Shown here piece by piece: positions 26,063-38,358 of a DNA stretch of 64,000 nucleotides. This DNA is from Symbiodinium sp. CCMP2592 (Eukaryota; Sar; Dinophyceae; Suessiales; Symbiodiniaceae). The DNA lies in assembly GCA_905221615.1 (NCBI GenBank), contig CAJNDT010006020.1:186001-250000 (forward strand), given 5' to 3'. Positions within the stretch are counted from its first letter, which is position 1. The number at the start of each line of letters is the position of its first letter. The notes below the pieces were generated by a model, which had not been told where the DNA came from, ran no database searches, and was given only the letters and a program-made list of their open reading frames with translations. The position numbers and the translations under genes are program-made.

Positions 26063-27662
26063 CTCATGCATGCTGAAGTCATGTCGTCGTGAATGAGGAA
26101 CCCTGGTAACCATACTTACTGATCATACTGTCACTCCTTCAACCTAGAAACCAGGGGGAAAACATTCACCTTTTCACACTCCTCCAAAAGCCCCCGCAAA
26201 CATCGGGGGGGCCGAGGGGTTTCGAACTCCCCCCGTGCCCCGGGGGAAGAAGATGGTCTTATGTGTCCAAGCCCAGGCTCCAGAAAGAGCAAAGCGAGCA
26301 GTTTCTGCAGCCTGCTGTGCGGAGTCCGGAGCACCGCCACTGCACCGTCTACGAAGCTTGGGATCTCTTTGAGAAGGGACTCGTCAGGGTTTGGGCTTAT
26401 CTTGTTGGGTTCAAGATTGATTTGAGCCTTTAGGCTTTTTTACAGGAAGGGCGGGAAGCCAGGGTTTCAGCATCCAGGGAGGCTTCTGTAGGAGGAGAAT
26501 AGGGCCTTTCAGAAAGGCGCCCGGCCCGGTGTTTGTTGCTTGATCTTCATCTTGGTAGGCGACACCTATCGAGCCTTAATGCCAAGCGAGTTACGCCGTA
26601 GAGCTTCTCCGATACCCCATCTCCGATGCGCTCTATAGACTTCTCTTCTTTCTAGACGCTATACCGTAAAGCTGCAAAAATGTCGCCTGGGCTCCGTCTC
26701 TCCGTCGTGTTAGATGCTTCGCTGAGGAGCAGTGGCGCAAGCGCTGGCTTGGAAGCCATGTCGCACCTGGGTTGCTTTCCAGAAGTTTTGCTAGCGCCTT
26801 TAAACTTAAGACAACAAGCTTGTAGACCCACATCTGAGATCTACATCTGGATAGATAACCCTTAAAGCAATAAGCTTCTAGACCCAGATTTGGATAGATA
26901 ACTGACTATTGACGGTCAAATCTGGAAGCATCTCTTTGGGATTGCTTTCTTCGAGCCTGAAGCCTGTTCCCGAAGCACGAACGCGGACCGTAAACACCAA
27001 TGCAGTTGAGGGTGGTTCAGGTTTACGGTTAAGGCGGTCACAGGATCTTAATCCCCGTAGGTCCCAGCTCATCAAGTAGATAGCCCCAAGTCCTGAGCCA
27101 ATACCGCTCTCAATAGCCAGGCCAGGCGTGGCATTAGCGTAGAGCAGCTGGGAGGCTTTTGTGTAGCTCCATGCGAGTCCTTCAAACCGAAAGCCCAAAA
27201 CCTACACCCCAGAAGCCCTAAACTCTAAACCCCAGAAGCCCTAAACACCAAAACCCAAAACACGCAGAGCCCTGATTCAAAGCCCTGAGCCCTGAGCCCC
27301 TTCGAAAGTCCCAGGAGAAACTCCAAAAATCCCCGAAGCCGCATCAACCCTACAGCCCTCATTAAACCCTAAACCTAAACCCTACTATAAACCCTAAACC
27401 CTATAAACCCTAAACCCTAAACCCTAAACCCTATAAACCCTAAACCCTAAACCCTAAACCCTAAACCCTTAACCCTAAGCCCTAAACCCTAAACCCTAAA
27501 CCCTAAGCCCTAAACCCTAAACCCTATAAACCCTTAACCCTACAGCCCGAACGCCCAAAGCCCCAAAGCCTCAGGAGATGCCCCTCGGCTCGACGCCCTA
27601 TGGAGCCAACGTGGGGACTTGGGAGGCGGCATAGAGAGAGAGAGAGAGAGAGAGAGAAAGAG

Positions 27663-27699
<37 letters not shown>

Positions 27700-28831
27700 T
27701 ATTTATATTTATATTATATTATATTATATTATATTATTTTATTTTATATTCTATTCTATTCTATTATATTATATTATATTACATTATATTATATTACATT
27801 ATATTATATTACATTATATTATATCACATTATATTATACTACATTATATTATATTACATTATATTATATTACATTATATTATATTACATTATATTATATT
27901 ACATTATATTACATTATATTATATTACATTATATTATATTACATTATATTATATTACATTATATTATATTACATTATATTATATTACATTATATTATATT
28001 TACCTTTGTTTTTATTATTACCTATTTTATAAATCCAATTATTATTATATTATAATATATTTATATTTTATTATATTTTATTATATTTTTATTATATATT
28101 ATTTATATTATATACATTCTATTATATTCACATTATTATTATATGACTTAATATCTACATTATATTTTTTTTTTTTTTTGGATATTTTACATTATATGTT
28201 TTCTCATTTGTAATAATTATATTACATTATAGTATATTACATTATATTATATTACATTATATTATATTACATTATATTATATTACATTATATTATATTAC
28301 ATTATATTATATTACATTATATTATATTATATTGTATTATATTATATTATATTACATTATATTACATTACATTACATTATATTATATTATATTATTTTTA
28401 TTTTATTATATTATATTATATTATATTATATACATTTATATGATATACATTATATTTACATTACATTATATACATACATTATATTACATAATTTATATAC
28501 ATATTACTATATTACTATATTATATACATATATTATATTACATATATTAATAACATTATAGTATATTACATTATATTATATACATTTATATTTTATATTA
28601 CATTATATTTTATACATTACATTATTTATATTGATATATTATATTATATTACATTATCTTTACATTAACATACATTATATTATATTATATTATTTATTTT
28701 TATATATTATTATTATATTAGATTATATGACGCAGTATATATATAGATATATATACAGATATACGTAGAGAGAGATGAGAGAGAGAGGAGAGAGAGAGAG
28801 ATGGCGAGAGAGAGAGAGGAGATGAGAGGAT

Positions 28832-28881
<50 letters not shown>

Positions 28882-31800
28882 GCAGGCCCGGAGTTGTAAT
28901 ATAGGGGCCTGACTGATTACCAATATTAGTGCCTTACTAAAAAGCTAGTATAATACGCCCCAAAGCCCTATTCTATCTAGGTTTGAGGCCGAAAACTGGG
29001 TGTTCGTGCTTCTGGCTGTCAGGGCTTTCGGGTTTGTAGTTTCGCGCTGCGGCTTAAGGTTGAGATGTGTTTGGGCTTTGGGTTTTTTTGACATACTGGA
29101 GATCAGGAAGAAGGGAGATTGGGAAGCTAGTGCTGTAATCAGAGAGTACGAAAAGCCTACTTCGATCCCAAAGCCCTGAAAGTTGGACTCTTCCGAGGCG
29201 TGCTTGGACCTCTGCCGGGACACCACGGGCTGCGAGCAAGTGGCATCGTGACATGCACTTGCAGACTTCATCGAATATTGGGGTTGGGGCCTAAGCAATT
29301 ACCAATACTACTTTGGGAGTTCCTTCTTCTAAGTATGGTGTCACCAAAACTCTATTCTAATTATTCAGGCCCCTATACTACGCTCTAAGCTTGTTGGCCT
29401 CCCAGCCTAGAAACCGTAGACCCCTTAACCTCTCAACGTAGGATTTTTGAAGTGGGCCTTCATGATCCCGAGGAGTGTTGACTAAGGCTCCACAACAAGC
29501 CGCAGACCCCAAAGGCCCTGAGCCCCCTATAAGCCCTAAGCCCCTGAGCCCTGAGCCCTAAACCCTAAACCCTAAACCCTAAACCCCTAAGCCCCTAAGC
29601 CCTAAGCACGAGCCACTCAGGTCTACCGGGATGGGTACTGCTACGGCATGAGCGAGTCCTCCGACGAGGACTGTCGGGTTCAGGGCTTGGCGTTCAAGGT
29701 CCATTTGGGTAGTTCTCCAAATTGGGGTCCCGTGGGTGCCGTACACTGTTTTGGGGAGGAATACGGGACCCAACTTTAGGGAACTACCCGTATGGATGAG
29801 GGTACCTTGAGGTGTATTATGGGTTCAGGATCTGAGGTTGAGGGTTCAAGTTTGGGGGTTTAGGGTCTAGCTGGACCCTGAATAACCTATCTCTGTTAAA
29901 GATTTACGTAACAAGAAATCATACTAAGGAGCTCTAAAGCGGGAGGCTCTTTACTTGGAGGTTCATGGTGAGTTACTCTCCCCGGGAGTGTATAAGTAGG
30001 GTTAAAAAGTACCCTACTGAGGGTTTTAGTTATACTTATCTTACTTATAGCTCATTTAAAACTACCCATGAACCTCCGTCCAAGTAGGGTCTTGCACGTA
30101 GGGCTTCGGGAAGTGTCGCAGACCTCTGGATCTGCTCCCGTGGAGCTCTAGGTTGCGGGGTGGACACTACAATTCCGCTTCGGGTTAGAGTAGGGGGGTT
30201 AAGGGTTTAAGGGTTTAGGGGTTTAGGGTTTAGGGGTTTAGGGTTTAGGGTTTGGGTTTCGGGTTTAGGCCAGGGATTCGGGTAGGGGGGTTTAGGGATA
30301 GGGTTGGGGTTTCGGGTTTAGGGATTCACGCTTTATGGTTTGTGGCGTCATCCAAAAACCCTGAACCCTAAACCCGAAGCCCTGAACTCTAAAATCCTAA
30401 ACCCTAAAGCCGTACCCGAAGCGCTCCAGAAGTGTTCCAGGACCCTAAACCCTAAACTCCTTCAAGCCCTACATCCCAAGCTCTGAAATCCTAAACCCCA
30501 AAGCCCTACAAACCCTAAACCCTAAACCAGAAGTGTTCCAGGACCAGGATGGGCTGGGCGGCAGCAATGAGCACTACACCTCCGCCCACTGCACTTCTGC
30601 GCCTCCCGGACCCAAAAATTCCCAGCGCCCGTCCGTCAAGAACTAGACCTGAGATTGCAGGTTTTGTTTTTTCTAGGGTGTTTATGCAGGAAATAATTTA
30701 AAGTCTCAAAGTTTAGGGGGCTTAATTTTATGTGATGTTTGTTCCTTGATTGAGCGGCTCCCACCCCGGGCAGCGTCAACCCTAAAATCCTTTTTCTGGG
30801 GCGTTGATGTTGGGGCTACCGTTAGATTAAGGATTCAGAGATGTAGGTTTGTTTTTAAGACGTCTATGGTTGACGGAAGCTCCAGGAACACCATCGAGAT
30901 GTGCGCAGCTGCGGCCTTGAACCTGCTCTTGGGCAGCCCTTGGGAGTTCGGGGTCTCTGCGTCTTAAGGGGGTCCATGGATCTTGATAGTTAGAATAGGG
31001 TTTGGGGTATATTATACCAGAAGTACAATAAGGGACGCTCAAATGATTCAGGCCCCTATATGACCTCCGTAGGAACTTGTTTCAGGCTTGAGTATATATT
31101 GTTTTTGGTACATGGACCTTACAGACGGGGATGCATGCAAAGGCAGCAAGAGATAAGCATTATTCCAGCTGAAGGAACAAGACACCTTCCCAGAACAGTC
31201 AAACCTCAAGAGATCGGTCATCCAACGCTTAAAACGAGACCACCTTGCACTTGGCGGCCTTCTGCGTTAATTCGGCAAACCCACTCGATAGCCCCGTAAG
31301 CTTCGAGGCCCTACACGCTAAGCCTTGAGACCCCCAAACCTTGAAATCGCCACACCTACCCTGAAAAAGCCCTCAGTCCCAAAGTCCCAAGAACGTCGAA
31401 CACCCAACACCCTAAAGCCCGATCAAAAAAGCCGAAAAGCCGGTAAAAAACACAGGAAAAGCTTTATAGGAATTCCTTCACAAACCCGCCCCTCCCCCAC
31501 CCCTTAAACCCTAAGCCCCGAACCCTAAACCCTAAACTCCCCCGCCCCGAGGTACACGGACGTGGAAATCCAGGGCTTCGCCTTTCCGAAGGCTCTGCAG
31601 GTGTCCCTGGACTCCAAGTGGCTGGAGGAGGGGCGTTGTGGCGTAGTTCTCTTCTCTTTTCTTGGGGGGGGTTTAGATTCTTGTTAGGGGTCTTGAGGTA
31701 GCATTTCTGTTTTGAAGGGGTTGTTGTGGTTTTAGAGATTTCTTGGCTCTAGGGGCTTTGGGCTTTTAAGGGTGTTCAGAGCTTTAGGGTGTAGCTCTCT

Positions 31801-32180
31801 TTCGGTTTCAGGGGTCTGTGGAGTTTGGGACTGAGGTTTAGGGCCCCTAAGCTCTAAACCCTAAACCCAAGTTAGGGTTTAGGGGTTTAGGGGTTTAGGG
31901 GTTTAGGGTTTAGGGTTTAGGGTTTAGGGTTTAGGGAAGCTGAGGCCTTGGTCTTGAGCTTGGAGAGCTCGCTGTGTCTTCTTCTCTCTCTCGGTTCAAG
32001 GCCCGCCTTGCGCGATGGCATAAAGCCAAGGCATGGGCACAACTGACTTCTTACCTTACCAGGCTCCTATATATATATATATATATATACATACACACAC
32101 AGATAGAAATAGACATATAAATAAATACGAAAATTCATAAATGCATGTGTGTATATATATACATATGCATATTTGCATGT

Positions 32181-32228
<48 letters not shown>

Positions 32229-35200
32229 GCAGACCCCCGAAGCCATACTCGGTTCTCGAGGTTAGTTTAGCTGTTTAGCTCACAGAGGCAGCAGTGCCAT
32301 TGCAATGCACGGCTTTTTGAGGAAGTGCCACTGTTGGGAAAGGGCCTGAAGGTTGAAAGCCGAGACCACAGGTGTACTTGGAAGTTCATGGGTAATATAG
32401 GGGCCTTAATAATTAGAATAGGTTTTGGGGGGTATATTTTACTATAGTTGTAATATGGAACCCAGCTTTGGCGAAGGATGCCCTGGAAGATGCCATTCTG
32501 CTGGGCGCGCCTGGGCGAGAACCTGGGGACCCCAAGGTTGTTGGATTGAAGAGGAGAACGCCCGAAGCTCCGAGCAGCTGAAGCACTGCTGACCTTAGTG
32601 CAGCAGTAGGGCCTGTGGGTAGGTGACGTCGCTGTGGGTTTATTTTAGGCATCTAGGGTTTCATGGCCTTCTGCTGCAAAGCAAAGGGCAGGTTCTAGAG
32701 CCTGTGGAGCTGAATCCAGCTCAGGCACAAGCCATGATCGACATGATGATTGGCCCTGCTGCCGGCTTGCACAGTTTCGGAAGAACGGTTTAGGGTTTAG
32801 GGTTATGCAGCAACTTAAACCCCTAAATCCTCAACCGAAGGCCGCAGCAGCACCTGGAACATGCAACCCTAAACCCCAAACCCTGAACCACAAACCCTGA
32901 ACCACAAAACCATTCAGAGAACCCTTTGTCCCAAACCCTAAACCTCGAACCGTAAAGCTCTAAAGCCTAACTCTGAAAGGGAACCCTAAGTAGCCAGACG
33001 CTCTTGGCTTTAGGCTGCTTGCATTCCGGGGGCCAACTACGCCACGCGCAAGATCTCGGAAGTGGCTCAGGGCGCGGTCGGCTTGGTGAAGGAACCGGGG
33101 CTTTCAGGGTTGTCACCGCTTGGGTGGTGTATTTGTCTGAGTCCTGGGTCTAGGGCATAGGGTCCCGAGCTTGGGTTGAGGGTTTAAGCACGGAGCTTTG
33201 GGCCTGAAGGCTGAGGGTGTTGGCGCATGTCTTTTTGTGTTGTGATTTGGTGGTTTGGCTTTAGACTGCCCAGGTTCTGACTCAACATCCCGCTCCCAAC
33301 CCAATCGATAACACACACAGCTTCGGGCTCTTACCTTTGGGTAGTAATAGGGAATGGAGGAATGGGGTACAAGTATAACTACTATTACTACCATTCTTCA
33401 ATTCCCTACTAACCAAAGGTTAGTACTCTCCAGGGCCTGATTCCTGATCTCAGCCTCGACTTCTCGACGCCCTCCATGGTGCTGCTGGCGCCCAAGAAGC
33501 TCAGCAGCCTTCGGCTTCTTTTGGGGCTTCCCAGCGACTCCAATACCCCTTCGTCAAGGAATATATCTTAAATTATAGTAGGATCCTTAATATGATTTAT
33601 GGTAGAGATCCTTAATTAAGGGATCTTGGAGTTCCCTTAAGGGATAACGGAGTCTTTGGGGCTTCGGTGCTCTTGAGCTTTTTGGGGCCCCAGACCCGGC
33701 CAATCGGCTAAGCCCCGAGCGCTCCAGACCCGAGCCGAAGAAACTCTAGCCCCTCTAAACCCTACCCTAAGGGTCCAGGTATCCTTTAGAAACCCGAAAC
33801 TCTACACCCTAAACCGTAAACCCGACACCCTAAACCCTATAGTAGAAGCCAGAAACTTGGAATATCATTATCGTAAACCCTTTATGGTAAATTACAAGGT
33901 ATCCTACCCTGAAATCATATTCCAACTTTCTGGAGTTCCCTTTAAACCCTAAGGGTCCAGGTATCTCCCTAGAAAGGTCCGGAACCTCCAGGGAGAGTCC
34001 ATGGGTCTCTTTGGGGTTTCAGAAACCCTGCATTTTGAGGGTCCCCAATTTGTTAGGACCCTTAGGGTAACCTCCCTGAAAAACCCTAACACTTAAACTC
34101 CTTGAAGCCCTAAACTCCCGAAAGCCTAAACTCTAAACTCCTTAAAGCCCTAAACTCCCTAAACTCTAGACCCTAAGCCCCTCCCAACCCCTAAACTTCC
34201 GAAGCCGTGAACTCTGAGCCCAGAACTCCACAAAAGGCCCCCAAGAAACCTCGAAGCCAAAAGATCCGACGAACCCTAAACCCTAAACCCTAAACCCTTG
34301 CAGCCTTGAGCCCCGAAAGCATGAAGCCAATGAAGCCCTTCAGTTCCTGACTTTCTGGGGGGGTTTCAGGGTTTCAGGGTTTCAGGGTTTCAGGGTTTCA
34401 GGGTTTCAGGGTTTCAGGGTTTCAGGGTTTAGGGTTTAGGGTTTAGGGTTTAGGGAGGGTTTCAGGGTTTTGGGGTTTGAGAGTTTGGGGCTTTAGGGTT
34501 TGAGCCATGACCACAAACTTGGGTCTAGGATAGTAGCCTTAAGAACCTTCAACACATCTAGAACCAACCCGAGACAAGGAAGCTCTTCTGCGTCGAGGCC
34601 GCCGGGAGGGAGGGGATGACGTACTGGGGTTCATTAGGGGTTGGGGTTCGGGTTTAGGTTTTGGAGTCTATTCAGCGTTTGATTGGAGTTTGGTGTGTAG
34701 GGTGGGTTTAGGATTTGGGTTTCTTGGGCTCGTGTCATGGGCTTTTGGGATTCTCAGAGACTCCACCTTTCCTCTACTTGAGGATCCCCTATTCAGGATG
34801 TTTACTGACGTCTGACGACTATTCTTGGATTTGAGGGTGTGGGTCTTTGTATTTACAAGCTGGCCTATGAGTGCTCATTACACAAAAACCCAACGTGGAA
34901 GTGCACATGAACCTGTGCCGTATCTCCACATATTTATTCCGTGGCATTGCAATGTGCTGAGTGTCTGAAGGAGGCGAAAGGCATGAATCACCTGGAAGTA
35001 CGGCGTGAGGTATTGAAATGACGACTGGAATCAGTGCAGGACTGAAAAGCCCGATGCATGAATGAAAGTGTGATTGCATGCATGCTGCTATACCATGGGT
35101 ACATGCATGTACTCATGACTGCGCCTGTGCGTGCTTTTGCTGCTTCTTCGTCTTTTTCTCTTTTGTTTGTTCTTCGTCTGCTTTGTTTTCCTCAGCGGGC

Positions 35201-38200
35201 AGCTAAGCGCAGACTTCACCCCTCCCCCCTCCCACCCGAACAAGCCTTCCCAAGCTCTTATGTCTGCACATGAGCTATGTTCCATCACACTCCTCCAACC
35301 ACTCGAAACCTTATATGTTTTGCTAGAGGTCGCCAAAACGCCTGGCTTTGATACAGCACCTTGCAATGCTGAGCTCGGCTGCAGCCACGCAGGCCAGAGT
35401 TGGGTTTCGGTGGCCTCAATTCTTAGTAGCAGGGTGGATACACTTGACACTTTTTGGGATAATATTACTCAAAAACAAAACTGAAAGTGGGGCTTATGAA
35501 ATATGCAACTAAGACTTGGCACTTCCCAAGAGCCACACCCTAAACCGCCCCTAGCCCACATGCTCATATGAAACGCCGGTTTCACTTTCAGCAAGGACGG
35601 GACCTTTGCATGGACATGGCTTTCACAGTGGATTTGTAGTTCGCAAAAAGAGCCTCCCCAAAAACGTCCCAAGCCACTTTCGTCCACTTCTGGGAGGTCG
35701 TGGCACGCCGCAGCTCGCACAGCAGAAGGACGTGGAGATGGAGGCCGGGGAGGATGAAGGGAGACTCCGTTTTCCAAGTCGTCGAGCTTGTGAGCTCTTG
35801 CCGAAGCAACTGCAAACTGCTTGAAAACGGCATGCCTAAAGGCAACCATATTATGTGCTGCAGAGATAGGCCAGGGTACAGGGGACATCTGTCAAGTCAG
35901 CAGTTGTGGCCTTCGTGGCCGTGGCCGAAATGCACAAAGATCTAACTTTCCGACAAGGTGCGCGAGGGGCCGAAATAATTAGCACTGCTATTTTGGGGGC
36001 TTCTTACTATAATTATAGTATAATGGGCCCCAAAGCCCTATTCTAGTTATTCAGGCCCCAATATTATTGCGTCAAACCCAGAACCCCAAACCTTTGACCC
36101 TAAACCCTGTTTCCCGCCGTCCAGGCAGAGCCCGCCGAACTGTTGCAGCTTGCTGGGGACGCTGCTCCCACGAGGACCTGCACCCGGGCCAAAAGAGGAG
36201 GAATATGGTATAAAGGGATCTATACGGGTACCTTGAAGGGGTTCCGTTTTGGGATCCATTGGGTTTTAGGGTGTATAGGGTTTAGGTTGATGAAAATCCT
36301 GCACCGCCTTAAGGACCCTAAACTATGGGAGTATTCCCTATTATGGGTAGTGCAGGAATTATATTGTCAACTGTAAGGTCTGCAGCGGTTTTGGGTGCCA
36401 GGGTTGAGAGCTTACGGCTCCTCCATGGCTGTCGCGACTGTTTAGGGTTTAGGGTTTAGGGTTTAGGGTTTAGTAATATTAGGGACACAAAAAGGGACCA
36501 TAATTTTGATAACCACCCATGTCGAGAAGGTTCGGCGCGCTAGGAGATGTCCTCGCTGATTGGATAAACGGGAGGGTCTCGACCATGAAGGCGCAGGTTT
36601 CGCGCAGCGCTTCGGGTCCTTGTGATCAAGAACGGTGTCGAACATGTCTACGCTCGCCCTAAACCGCTGCCCGCAATCCCTGCTGCTCAGAGCATTCGGA
36701 GCGAACTCGCCCAGGCACTGTGTACAAGAAGTGGCGCATGCGCTGGCTTGGCAGTCATGTGGAAGCTCGATGTTCTTGAGCATTACTTTTGCCTTTTGCA
36801 TGTGTGCGCTGCCAATCTTCAACCCCAAGCCCTAGTGCTGCGGCTGTAGTTTGGGACGCAAAACTTACAACCCCAAAGCCTAGATCCTGAACCCCCCGAT
36901 CCTAGTGCCCCTGCCCCAGGCCCCAAGACCCCACACCCGAGAAGCCCCACATTTTTCAGGAAATGCCGTTGGGCTCTACGCCGTACGGAGCCAATGTAGG
37001 CACCTGGGAGGCCTGCTCCTAGGCTTCTCAGAGCAGATTTTCCTTCGAAGGGTCTTCAAACACAAAGTTCTCACTGGTAAAACACACACATTTACAACAA
37101 CTCACGCATGCATGCATGGGTGTCCGGGTGGATGGATGGAGGGAGGGAGGGATGGATGGATGGATGGATGGATGGAGGGAGGGAGGGAGGGAGGGATGGA
37201 TGGATGCGCACACAGTGTCACGTCGTCAAACCCTTGGAACTGACTTCCTCGACATCCCAGGTTTGGGTCTTTGCCAGACGACAGAGGGCTGCCGGCAGGC
37301 GGGCTTGGGCGGGTTTGAGGTGCAGGGTTTTAGGCTTTCATATATTGTATTTTATGTTATATTGTAATCTACTAATCTACTATATTATGTTATATTATAT
37401 GATGTTATATTATGTTATATGATATTCTATTATGTTAGATTATATTATATTAGGTTATATTGTGTTATCATTACACTATTAGGCAGTAGGTTTTGGTGGG
37501 CAGGCTTCTGGCGTTTGGGTGCGAAGTTCAGGGTCAGCCATTTTCAGGGACTATACCAAGACCCCCCACGTGCCCTCTAATATACCCCAAATACCCACTA
37601 TTAAGGGTCCTAGGGACTCGATTAAAGGGCCCTTGGTGGGTCTTGGTATGGACTTTCGATTTAACTCAGGTGGTCTACGTCGCTGGGCACTGCTACGGCA
37701 TGAGTGTGGCGTCCAACGAAGACCAGGACAAGCTTCCAGATCGCAGCTCCCAGCACAAGAAGACTTCCGCCCACATCTCCGGTCTCTAAACCATAAACGG
37801 AAAGCCCCTAACCTTAAAGCCCGAACCCCTAAGCCTTGAATCCCTAAACCCTACACGCCTAAACCCCAAACCACAAATCCCGAGCCCAGAATGCAGGACG
37901 GCTTGGGCGGCCACAACGATCTTTTCACCTCCGCCCACTGCATCGGTGCCGAGCGACACTGCGACATCTTCCTGACGCTTGGATTTTTTTGAGCCTGAAA
38001 CAAAAGCCATGAGAATGTAAGCGTCCCAAGTCCCAAGCTCGAGCACCCCAAGCAACAATACAACCTACACCTTGGGACCGAAAGCCAGAGTGCTTGAGGT
38101 GTAGACGGTCCGCCACTTGCAGCGAACTTGTAGAGGGCCTTCGGAATCCGCACCGAGGCGTTCCTAGTTTTCGGGTCTCTGCCAGGGTTTTCATCCAACA

Positions 38201-38319
38201 AAAAGACCAGATCATCGCAGTTCCAAAAAGTGGGACTTTCCGGAAATTAGGGGGGTCCCTTACTTGGGGAGTCCTAATAGTAAGGATCCTACTCTTCAGG
38301 GTACTATATATAAAGATAT

Positions 38320-38358
<39 letters not shown>

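Noticed and set aside
27600-28055. ORFs of 137-151 residues rich in Tyr/Ile/Leu
   Set aside because: Direct translation of the ATATTATATTACATT satellite; all frames behave alike.
35469-35888. 139-residue minus-strand ORF
   Set aside because: No domain, no splice context, overlapping plus-strand ORFs of equal quality.
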